Both the position numbers and the translations under genes were made by a program. The notes below the pieces were generated by a model. It saw only the letters and a list, made by a program, of their open reading frames with translations, had not been told where the DNA came from and searched no databases. From positions 1 through 8,075 of the forward strand of contig JAKAGC010000151.1 in NCBI GenBank assembly GCA_021817755.1: a stretch of 8,075 nucleotides of DNA, given 5' to 3'. Shown piece by piece: positions 1-5,703 of the stretch (positions within the stretch are counted from its first letter, which is position 1; every line of letters begins with the position of its first letter). This DNA comes from Acidobacteriota bacterium (GTDB lineage Bacteria; Acidobacteriota; Aminicenantia; UBA2199).

Positions 1-329
1 CCTTTCATTACATCAAAACACCATTTATACTGACTTCCAACTGTATAGTTTATTTCCTTTATTTTTCGACCATCAGAGTAAAGCAAATAATATTTATTGA
101 AATCGATCTCAGGAACTTCTACTTTCATATTTTTTATAATACTTTTTCTTACATCTTCACCAAAAACAATTAACCATAAAATCCCGGATGTTTCTCTTTT
201 TGTGTAAACCTGTTTATATTCACCATATATTTTGATTTTTCTAGGCATGTTTAAATAAATATAAATTCCAAGAACAATAACACCTATGCACAAAATAATG
301 ATTGAAGAAATTTTTATAAACTTTTTCAT
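1..329 (-). CDS. Small single-pass membrane protein, paralogue 1 (3' end beyond left edge)
   Basis: The frame opens at an ATG at 329-327 and stays open to the left edge, giving 109 visible codons. A strong Shine-Dalgarno (AGGTGA, 336-341 on the other strand) lies 6-7 bases upstream and supports this start. Residues 1-3 are MKK, residues 4-27 are one hydrophobic helix, and positive residues follow (PRKIK), so either an uncleaved signal anchor or an N-terminal membrane segment is possible. The rest is a soluble domain with no motif I recognise; a conserved stretch reads PEIDFNKYYLLYSDGRKIKE. It is 81/109 identical to the protein at 4890-5309, with no net indel (offset exactly 4980 bp), but residues 51-69 are almost completely different. 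That paralogue has 139 residues, so about 30 are probably missing here. It follows the exported protein at 449-1465 on the same strand after 119 bp. Function unknown. Confidence 0.85.
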   Translation of the reverse strand, partial: MKKFIKISSIIILCIGVIVLGIYIYLNMPRKIKIYGEYKQVYTKRETSGILWLIVFGEDVRKSIIKNMKVEVPEIDFNKYYLLYSDGRKIKEINYTVGSQYKWCFDVMK

Positions 330-415
330 TACTATTCACCTCTTATTTTTTTATAGAGCCCAATAGGAAACTCGATAATATTATCCTAAATAGTTGTTTT
401 TATCAGTATTTCAAA
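1..415. repeat. Duplicated segment: membrane-protein gene plus upstream leader (partner about 4981-5455)
   Basis: Position 1 matches position 4981 and the match runs without net length change to the start codons at 329 and 5309. It continues weakly into the leader: the Shine-Dalgarno block TATTCACCT is identical, followed by shared short blocks (GAGCCCAT or GAGCCCAA, ATTATCC, AGTATTTSAAA). Past about 415 and about 5455 I see no further similarity. The leader of the partner is longer, so an insertion or deletion separates them there. Confidence 0.8.
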
Positions 416-448
416 CGTTAGAAAAAAAATAAAGAAATACTTCCCATT

Positions 449-1465
449 TTAAAAGATATCCTTTATCGGTTTTATTCTAATTTGTTTATCATTACTTTTA
501 GGAATATAAAAAATTATATCATTCAGTAAAATAACATCGGCTATTTTCTCTTGCATATCTTTCTCCTTAAGTTCAAACGTATTTAAAGATAATTGAACCA
601 GTGAGCTATCATTTGCTTTAAGCAATATCTTCTCTTCAGATAAAGCCCCTATTATTTTTAAAAATTTTTTAGAAACGTACTTTACAATATTTCCTTTCTT
701 ATCAGCAATGATGGTTTTTTTATCATTATTCAGGATATAACCATTTTTCAAAGGATAAATACTCATTTCACCATATTCAAATGGAAGAGACGCAATAAGC
801 TGTCCTGATGTATCAAATAGATTAAATTCCACCTTTACTAATTCTCTCGTCCCATTTGAAGAAATGCCATATATCGGATTAAAAACCGATATCCGGTCTT
901 TTTCGGGAATATTAAGAAAAGAACTCAAATCCCCAAAACTTCTAAATTTGATTTTTGTAGAAATATCATTAATTGTGAATATATCATTTTTTAATTCAAT
1001 TTTTATGCCAGGTAATTCAAGTTTATCCCGAATTTCTGTTACAGATAAATTATGATAAAAAAAAGTTTTGCCTGAACACTCGATAAAATTCGGATTTAAA
1101 TTTAATTCTGTTATATATCCGCAACCCATGAAATAACAATAGTCTACTGGAACATCCGGTAGTTTAAATTGTTTTAATAAAACCAGATTTGGGTTATAGA
1201 TTGAAACACAATTATCTGATAAAACAACTATATTATTTTCTATTACCCGGTAATCCCGTTTAAGGCCTTTATAGGGTGGTAAAGGTTTGCTTTTTTTATT
1301 TCCTGGGTATATCTCAATTAAAGTATCGAAAGATGAGGAAGAGAGAATCGAAAAAACCGATTTTCCATTAGTAACAAGGCCAAATAGTGATCCGGAAAAT
1401 ATCCTGGTTTCAGCCGGGCAAAGCAACGGCAAAAAAAGAAGAAAATACAATAGAATTTTTTTCAT
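449..1465 (-). CDS. Exported protein, probable beta-propeller-like fold, unknown function
   Basis: The product has 338 residues. It begins with a signal peptide (MKKILLYFLLFLPLLCPA, probable SPI cleavage near residue 18). There is a cysteine in the h-region, but LLC is a poor lipobox. The mature part has short beta-type stretches with recurring patterns such as NNIVVLSDNCVSIYNP, FNLFDTSGQLIASLPF and TIIADKKGNIVKYV. These resemble blades of secreted six-bladed propellers, in which a variable name is followed by a D/N-x-x-G turn. No catalytic motif is visible. The start is supported by GAGGGA on the minus strand, 2-8 bases upstream. It lies 125 bp downstream of 1591-2814 and 119 bp upstream of the membrane-protein gene, all on one strand, with no clear terminator between them, so co-transcription is possible. 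The fold call is inference from sequence texture only. Confidence 0.8.
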   Translation of the reverse strand: MKKILLYFLLFLPLLCPAETRIFSGSLFGLVTNGKSVFSILSSSSFDTLIEIYPGNKKSKPLPPYKGLKRDYRVIENNIVVLSDNCVSIYNPNLVLLKQFKLPDVPVDYCYFMGCGYITELNLNPNFIECSGKTFFYHNLSVTEIRDKLELPGIKIELKNDIFTINDISTKIKFRSFGDLSSFLNIPEKDRISVFNPIYGISSNGTRELVKVEFNLFDTSGQLIASLPFEYGEMSIYPLKNGYILNNDKKTIIADKKGNIVKYVSKKFLKIIGALSEEKILLKANDSSLVQLSLNTFELKEKDMQEKIADVILLNDIIFYIPKSNDKQIRIKPIKDIF

Positions 1466-1590
1466 TTTCCCTCAATAATTTAATTGATATTTTATTGTTC
1501 TCATGCTTCTTTTCATATAATTCAGTATTTTTTATAGCCTATATATTCGCGAGCAGATAAGTCATTTATTTCAAATTCCGATTAATGTGT

Positions 1591-2814
1591 TTATTTTTTT
1601 GCGGGAAAAATTCTAAATTCATATTTGAATAGTTCCTTTTTAAAGGGATCACCTCGATGAGCATAGATCATAAATTCCCCACCTTGGGTAATATCATAAT
1701 AGCCATACCTGCTTAATGTGCGAGAATCGACTTCGCCCGAATCATACCATTCTTTTGTAATCATGACATTTTTATCCCACTCTACAATTCGGGTTTCATT
1801 TTTTTTAAAATAGTATGGTTTTTTAAAATATGATTCAGATCCATAAGTCGTAAGAATTTCCCATTTGCCTTCTTTTTTAACTTTTATACCAAACCCTATA
1901 TAAATGGGATTATCTTCATCATTTCTTAAATTGAAAACAATTTTATCATCAATATTAAATTCCTTTTTACAATTGACACATTGAAGGTTTAATTCTCCTG
2001 TTAAATCCACAGGAGGCTTGAATTGAAGAATTTTTTGAACCCAACCATCCTGAGGAGTGGATACAATAATCTCAAATGTATCACCATGTGGGTCTAATAG
2101 TGATACTTTTTCCAATTGCTCCCCATTAAAAATAAACTTCACTTGTGGATCAGGTTGAAAATACCAGTTTATCCAATTTAAATAACTTTCTGAAAAATAA
2201 GGTGAAAAATGAGAGTTTGATGAAAATGTATCAAGGTAATCCAGGCAGGGTTTTCCAAGATAGCAATAAATATTAGTCCCCTTATAATCGATATAAACAT
2301 AATCGAATACGTGTGTTATTCGATATTTTTCATTTAAAAATTTATCTTGCAAAGGATATTCTTTTTGAAAACCGATATAGTCTTTTTCAGTTAGTTTGGC
2401 TTCCAATGTTGAGATGTGCTTTCTATAGACAATATCACCGTTTTGTTTGAATATAACAATCTGGTATGGATTATTGTATTTTAAATCGGACAATCCTAAA
2501 ATATATTCCGAGTTATCACTAATTACTATTTTAGAAAATGCCGGTGTTGGCCATTTCCATTCTTTGAATGCAGTGATATCATTAACCAACGATGTCTCAG
2601 AAAAATTATTCCTATCAGTGAAAATGAGTTCATCATCTGTTTCAACCAAGTTATGGATAATATCGCCCATTTCCCAATTATGAGCATGATTAACAATTAT
2701 CTTTTTAGTGAATTGGCAGCATCCATCAGTGATTTTATAAGGGAATTCCTGCGCGAAAATAAATCCGCATAATACAAGATTGATTATCGCAATAGTTACA
2801 ATTATTCTATTCAT
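1591..2814 (-). CDS. Exported two-domain protein: propeller-like N-terminus, CxxC, Ig-like C-terminus
   Basis: The product has 407 residues with a signal peptide at 1-21 (ends FAQ, cleavage before EF). Residues about 30-180 include the pattern SDNSEYILGLSD...YQIVIFKQNGDIVY, typical of secreted WD or propeller-like repeats. Residues 279-282 are CVNC. From about 275 to 405 the protein reads like a bacterial Ig-like or BsuPI-type beta sandwich: FNIDDKIVFNLRN, then IYIGFGIKVKKEGKWEIL, then a charged FKKNETRIVEWD strand and a final GGEFMIYAHRGD...YEFRIF. Other cysteines (32, 33, 184, 190) could form disulfides after export. No active site is visible. The Shine-Dalgarno is weak (GAGA at 2821-2825). 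The start at 2814 is the only one that includes the signal peptide. Expression probably comes from the promoter inside repeat copy A (-10 at 3000-3005), giving a leader of about 180 bases. Confidence 0.82.
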   Translation of the reverse strand: MNRIIVTIAIINLVLCGFIFAQEFPYKITDGCCQFTKKIIVNHAHNWEMGDIIHNLVETDDELIFTDRNNFSETSLVNDITAFKEWKWPTPAFSKIVISDNSEYILGLSDLKYNNPYQIVIFKQNGDIVYRKHISTLEAKLTEKDYIGFQKEYPLQDKFLNEKYRITHVFDYVYIDYKGTNIYCYLGKPCLDYLDTFSSNSHFSPYFSESYLNWINWYFQPDPQVKFIFNGEQLEKVSLLDPHGDTFEIIVSTPQDGWVQKILQFKPPVDLTGELNLQCVNCKKEFNIDDKIVFNLRNDEDNPIYIGFGIKVKKEGKWEILTTYGSESYFKKPYYFKKNETRIVEWDKNVMITKEWYDSGEVDSRTLSRYGYYDITQGGEFMIYAHRGDPFKKELFKYEFRIFPAKK

Positions 2815-2947
2815 GATATTTCTCTACTATTTTTTAAAGGAATAAGTCTCTCTCGTTTTTTATACCAACATTTAATACGTCTTAAAGTTCTATTTCCATT
2901 TTCCCTGAATTTGCCATAAGGCCCATGCGAATTTTTAACCGAATAGG

Positions 2948-2989
2948 CTACCGCCCCTCCATAAATACCAATTCAGTTTTTATATTCAT
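2948..2989 (-). CDS. Candidate 13-codon leader peptide in repeat copy A
   Basis: An ATG at 2989 begins a short frame reading MNIKTELVFMEGR and then TAG. It starts only 4-5 bases after the predicted transcription start of the repeat promoter, so it would be read from a nearly leaderless end. Copy B has the same frame with one conservative change (V to I) although two bases of the codon pair differ. The codons GAG GGG CGG are rare-looking in this AT-rich DNA. It could be an attenuator-type peptide or chance. There is no Shine-Dalgarno. Confidence 0.3.
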   Translation of the reverse strand: MNIKTELVFMEGR

Positions 2990-2999
2990 CTTATTTAAT

Positions 3000-3028
3000 A
3001 TTATACGTTATCAAAAAAATGATGTCAC
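3000..3028 (-). promoter_or_regulatory. Sigma-70-like promoter with overlapping dyad, copy A
   Basis: On the minus strand the sequence reads GTGACA (3028-3023), 17 bases, then TATAAT (3005-3000). That is 5/6 and 6/6 matches to the consensus with ideal spacing. Predicted start of transcription is about 2993, firing toward 1591-2814. A dyad with arms ATACGT (3003-3008) and ACGTAT (3027-3032), plus inner arms ATCA and TGAT, overlaps both hexamers and is centred in the spacer. This is where a dimeric repressor operator would be expected. Confidence 0.7.
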
Positions 3029-3142
3029 GTATTTCACTTTTTTTTAACCGTTTTCTTATTTTTTTACTCCAAAAGACATTTAACACTTAAATATAATTAA
3101 ATCTTCTATTACAATAATGAATTCATTAACTTAGTTTCATTC

Positions 3143-3171
3143 TTGACATTCATCGCTAATATTTCTATCAT
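3143..3171 (+). promoter_or_regulatory. Sigma-70-like promoter of the LRR gene
   Basis: TTGACA at 3143-3148, a 17-base spacer, and TATCAT at 3166-3171 (5/6 match). Transcription should start near 3178, leaving about 15 bases before the start codon. That space includes the Shine-Dalgarno GAGG at 3185-3188. The -35 context TTGACATTC resembles the other two promoters in the window (TGACAT shared). Confidence 0.65.
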
Positions 3172-3192
3172 TTTCTTCTGATGTGAGGAAAA

Positions 3193-4635
3193 ATGAGAAA
3201 ATTTTTATTTTACATTCTATTTATATTTGTCATTCATATATCAACCCCGGTTTTTTGTCAAATACCTTCATCGGAACGTGAAGCACTGATCGCCTTATAT
3301 AATTCTACAAACGGTGATAAATGGAATATAACTAGCGGATGGAAAACTCCTCCTTTGCATTCGGATGGATTTGCTATGCCGGGGACTGAAGGGAATTGGT
3401 TTGGAGTAACACTTTCGGAAAATCACGTTTCGCAAATTGTTCTGAGAGAAAACGGCTTAATCGGTAACATCCCTCTTGAAATTGAAAATGTAAATTATCT
3501 TGAATATCTTTACCTGGCATATAATGAATTAAGTGGTAACATCCCATCTCACTTAGGAAATCTAAAAAATTTGAACGCACTAAACCTGAGTTTTAACAAA
3601 TTATCCGGCAGTATTCCATCTCAATTGGGAAATCTTATTAAATTGGAATTTCTAGATATGAGCTTTAACAAACTCAATGGAGAAATCCCTTCTGAATTCG
3701 GGAATCTGCTTCGTATGAAAGAACTTTATCTGCATAAGAATGAGCTTAGTGGCTTCATCCCATCTCAATTGGGAAACCTTAGTAATTTGAATTGCCTTTT
3801 CCTCCGTGACAATAAATTAACAGGTGAAATACCCAAAACACTTGGCCATCTCACTAACTTAGAATATTTATGGCTGTGTTATAATCAACTGGATGGTACG
3901 ATTCCGATTGAACTGGGAAGCATCACTAATTTAAAATCTCTTCGGCTTGAATATAACCGGATAAAAGGTAGTATTCCAATCGAATTGGGAAAACTTAAAA
4001 ATCTGGAAGAAATCTGGTTAATGAACAATCTACTCAATGGTTCAATTCCTGCTCAAATAGGAAATCTCTCTAACCTGTATTCTCTCCGTTTTGAAAATAA
4101 CCAATTAAGTGGAAGAATTCCAGTTGAATTTGAAAATTTGACTCGTTTATCCGAGCTCAGGATAAATAATAACCGGTTAAGTGGTGAAATCCCTTCCCAA
4201 CTATGTAATATAAAAAAATTAAAAACACTTTGTCTGAGTAACAATCAAATCAGTGGAGAAATTCCTTCGCAACTAAATCTGTTATCGAATCTGGAATTTC
4301 TTGATTTAAGCAAAAATCTATTGACTGGAATAATTCCGCAAGAATTAGGCAATTTAAGATATTTGAAGTATATGAATCTTAGTGAAAATAAACTGACCGG
4401 ATCTATTCCAAAACAAATTGGAAATCTCAAAGAATTAGATACTTGTATTCTTAGTCATAATCAACTGAATGGGATTATCCCGGCAGATATTGGGAAACTA
4501 AAAAATATTACATTTTTGGATATAAGTTATAATTCTCTTTCTGCAACTAATTCCACATTGAGAAAATGGTTGAATAAAAGAAACCCGGATTGGGAAATCA
4601 CTCAAAATTCCAATGAGCAAAAATCAAAAAAATAA
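3193..4635 (+). CDS. Secreted plant-like leucine-rich-repeat protein
   Basis: The product has 480 residues. Residues 1-23 are a signal peptide (MRKFLFYILFIFVIH...VFCQ). Residues 24-77 form the N-cap typical of bacterial proteins of this kind: SEREALIALYNSTNGDKW, SGW, GNWFGVT. Residues 78-438 are 15 consecutive LRRs of the plant-specific type (LxxLxLxxNxLxGxIPxxLGNLxN). The first has 25 residues and the other 14 have exactly 24, with no break in register. Residues 439-466 are a final degenerate repeat and C-cap (LRKWLNKRNPDWEITQ), so the gene is complete. There is no membrane anchor, LPxTG or long sorting domain at the end (tail NEQKSKK), so it is periplasmic or released. LRR arrays bind proteins, and the partner is unknown. 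It has its own promoter and Shine-Dalgarno (GAGGAA, 4 bases) and converges on the minus-strand gene at 4890-5309. Confidence 0.93.
   Translation: MRKFLFYILFIFVIHISTPVFCQIPSSEREALIALYNSTNGDKWNITSGWKTPPLHSDGFAMPGTEGNWFGVTLSENHVSQIVLRENGLIGNIPLEIENVNYLEYLYLAYNELSGNIPSHLGNLKNLNALNLSFNKLSGSIPSQLGNLIKLEFLDMSFNKLNGEIPSEFGNLLRMKELYLHKNELSGFIPSQLGNLSNLNCLFLRDNKLTGEIPKTLGHLTNLEYLWLCYNQLDGTIPIELGSITNLKSLRLEYNRIKGSIPIELGKLKNLEEIWLMNNLLNGSIPAQIGNLSNLYSLRFENNQLSGRIPVEFENLTRLSELRINNNRLSGEIPSQLCNIKKLKTLCLSNNQISGEIPSQLNLLSNLEFLDLSKNLLTGIIPQELGNLRYLKYMNLSENKLTGSIPKQIGNLKELDTCILSHNQLNGIIPADIGKLKNITFLDISYNSLSATNSTLRKWLNKRNPDWEITQNSNEQKSKK
3424..4506 (+). repeat. In-frame 72-bp LRR-coding repeat array (15 units)
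   Basis: Fifteen head-to-tail coding units, one of 75 bp followed by fourteen of 72 bp, encode residues 78-438 of the LRR protein. At DNA level most units have drifted. The stretch CCATCTCAATTGGGAAA is shared almost exactly by units 3 and 5 (near 3615 and 3759), with a close variant in unit 2 (near 3543), suggesting relatively recent unit duplication at the N-terminal end of the array. Confidence 0.88.
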
Positions 4636-4748
4636 AATTCAAGGAACTCATCGTCCTTTTTCTCATCCTTCGATGTAGTTCTATATAAAGAATTGAATCC
4701 AAACCCCAATATACTTATAATTGAAATAAATATGATGAACTTTATCAT
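4602..4748 (-). CDS. Possible 48-residue membrane peptide or gene remnant
   Basis: An ATG at 4748 with GGAG five bases upstream opens a 48-codon frame. It starts MIKFIIFISIISILGFGF, then a charged stretch TTSKDEKKDDEFLEF, ending at TGA 4602-4604. The N-terminal hydrophobic helix resembles the signal anchors of the two membrane-protein paralogues nearby, but there is no similarity after it. The last 34 bases overlap the end of the LRR gene on the opposite strand. It could be a small membrane peptide, the decayed 5' end of a former exported-protein gene, or chance. Confidence 0.3.
   Translation of the reverse strand: MIKFIIFISIISILGFGFNSLYRTTSKDEKKDDEFLEFYFFDFCSLEF
4641..4661 (+). terminator. 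Weak terminator-like hairpin after the LRR gene
   Basis: AAGGA (4641-4645) pairs with TCCTT (4654-4658) across an 8-base loop, and the T-run continues to 4661. It starts 6 bases past the LRR stop codon. The stem is only 5 bp and AT-leaning, so efficiency would be low. The remainder of the convergent gap to 4889 shows no other clear signal. Confidence 0.3.
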
Positions 4749-4889
4749 TGAAACTCCATGATAAAGCTATTTTCTTTTAAAAGTTTGATAAGTATGGTAC
4801 TGCGTTTTTCTTTGACAAATTGTGAGGATTATAGAAAGGTATTATTCTTAAACTTACTCTCTTTCTATTCAAATTTAACATAGAGTATT

Positions 4890-5309
4890 TTATAAATGAA
4901 AATCTTGATGTACAAGAACCTTTTCAATTAAATAAAAAAAAACCGTGTGTGGGTAGTACTTTTTTTCAAAAACTGCAACGCCTTTAAATACATCATAACC
5001 CCATTCATACTTGCTGCCGATAGTATAGTTAATTTCCTTTATTTTTCGGCCATCAGAATAAAGCAAATAGTATTTATTGAAATCGATCTCGGGCATTTCT
5101 ACATCAAATTTTTTACTAAGATGATCTTTCGAGTTTTTACTGCCGGTAATCCTCCATACAAAGCCGGATGTTTCTCTTTTTATGTGAACCTGCTTATATT
5201 CACCATATATTTTGATTTTTCTAGGAATATTTAAATAAATATAAATTCCAAGAACAATAACACCGATGCACAAAATAATGATGGAAGAAATTTTAATTAA
5301 CTTTTTCAT
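4890..5309 (-). CDS. Small single-pass membrane protein, paralogue 2
   Basis: A complete 139-residue protein. Residues 4-27 are one hydrophobic helix (IKISSIIILCIGVIVLGIYIYLN) followed by PRKIK. The remaining roughly 110 residues should face one side of the membrane, probably the periplasm, though the flanking lysines on both sides make topology uncertain. The conserved part PEIDFNKYYLLYSDGRKIKEINYT is shared with the paralogue at 1-329; residues 51-69 are not. The C-terminal part (GVAVFEKKYYPHTVFFYLIEKVLV) is aromatic-rich. I recognise no family. The Shine-Dalgarno is very good (AAAGGTGA, covering 5316-5321). It lies downstream of the lipoprotein gene 5704-6720 and of the promoter in repeat copy B; a long leader of about 350 bases separates that promoter from the start codon. 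Confidence 0.88.
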   Translation of the reverse strand: MKKLIKISSIIILCIGVIVLGIYIYLNIPRKIKIYGEYKQVHIKRETSGFVWRITGSKNSKDHLSKKFDVEMPEIDFNKYYLLYSDGRKIKEINYTIGSKYEWGYDVFKGVAVFEKKYYPHTVFFYLIEKVLVHQDFHL

Positions 5310-5455
5310 GACTATTCACCTTTAAATTTTTTTTATAAATAAAACATTTTCATTGGATTTTCACGGAGCCCATGCGGGAAATTCAAGGAAATACATTCTA
5401 TTATATTTAAAAGCTCCGAAACTTCATTATCCGTTTGCAAATAGAGTATTTGAAA
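4981..5455. repeat. Duplicated segment, partner of 1-415
   Basis: This is the second copy of the membrane-protein gene and proximal leader. The match to 1-329 has no net indel. The block around 5101-5160 is strongly diverged while both sides of it are nearly identical. The leader similarity reaches about 5455. Confidence 0.8.
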
Positions 5456-5496
5456 AACTCAATAATACTGTTTTTTATTCATAATACTTTTTATTA
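5310..5496 (-). other. Long leader between repeat copy B and the membrane-protein gene
   Basis: This is part of the 394-bp gap 5310-5703; the rest of the gap is repeat copy B. The stretch is AT-rich without a convincing gene. It holds the Shine-Dalgarno of 4890-5309 and a weak candidate promoter on the minus strand, TTCAAA (5454-5449), 17 bases, GATAAT (5431-5426). The GATAAT is conserved upstream of the paralogue (385-380), but the -35 there is poor at the same spacing. Confidence 0.4.
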
Positions 5497-5615
5497 TTTT
5501 TTTAAAGGAATAAGTCTCACTTTTTTTCCCAGTTAGCATCTGCATTAATATATAAGCTTATTCCAGGTTTTCTGATTATTGCCATAAGGCCTATGCACAT
5601 TTTTAACCGAATAGG

Positions 5616-5657
5616 CTACCGCCCCTCCATAAAGATCAATTCAGTTTTTATATTCAT
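5616..5657 (-). CDS. Candidate 13-codon leader peptide in repeat copy B
   Basis: It reads MNIKTELIFMEGR and then TAG, the counterpart of 2948-2989. The start lies 4-5 bases after the predicted transcription start of the copy B promoter. Start, length and stop are all preserved between the copies. With so short a sequence this may simply follow from the overall 96% identity. Confidence 0.3.
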   Translation of the reverse strand: MNIKTELIFMEGR

Positions 5658-5667
5658 CTTATTTAAT

Positions 5668-5696
5668 ATTATACGTTATCAAAAAAATGATGTCAC
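5668..5696 (-). promoter_or_regulatory. Sigma-70-like promoter with overlapping dyad, copy B
   Basis: GTGACA (5696-5691), 17 bases, TATAAT (5673-5668), identical to copy A including the spacer and the spanning dyad. Transcription would start near 5661 and run toward 4890-5309. The -35 hexamer begins only a few bases past the lipoprotein stop codon, so read-through and new initiation could both supply the downstream gene. Confidence 0.65.
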
Positions 5697-5703
5697 GTAT
5701 TTC

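Larger units (their letters stand above)
2829..3035 (-). repeat. Promoter-bearing direct repeat, copy A
   Basis: This segment matches 5497-5703 at a constant offset of 2,668 bp. The core 2913-3035 is 118/123 identical by my count. A distal block around 2831-2850 (TAAAGGAATAAGTCTC) is also identical, while the 60 or so bases between are largely different but equal in length. The core holds a sigma-70-type promoter, a promoter-spanning dyad and a 13-codon mini-ORF, all on the minus strand. I see no transposase, terminal repeat pair or target-site duplication, so the element is not an insertion sequence. It occupies most of the 378-bp divergent gap 2815-3192. Confidence 0.9.
5497..5703 (-). repeat. 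Promoter-bearing direct repeat, copy B
   Basis: Second copy of the element at 2829-3035. The conserved core is 5581-5703, and a distal identical block lies around 5499-5518. Its upstream edge ends exactly at the stop codon (5704-5706) of the propeller lipoprotein gene, so the element fills the space right behind that gene. The dyad arms lie at 5671-5676 and 5695-5700. Confidence 0.9.

Noticed and set aside
2829..3035. Repeat copy A as an insertion sequence
   Set aside because: No transposase, no matching terminal inverted repeats at its ends and no target duplication; the inner dyad belongs to the promoter region.
3424..4506. Regular direct repeats as a CRISPR or non-coding tandem array
   Set aside because: The 72-bp periodicity is in frame and encodes 24-residue LRRs; there are no identical short repeats separated by unique spacers.
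4812..4835. TTGACA on the plus strand with lac-operator-like AATTGTGAGGAT behind it
   Set aside because: No -10 hexamer lies at a workable distance and no plus-strand gene follows; the resemblance to an operator is half-sited and probably chance.
4758..4883. Plus-strand 41-codon frame with a lipobox-like LTNC
   Set aside because: No Shine-Dalgarno, weak hydrophobic core and no continuation; judged a chance frame in AT-rich DNA.
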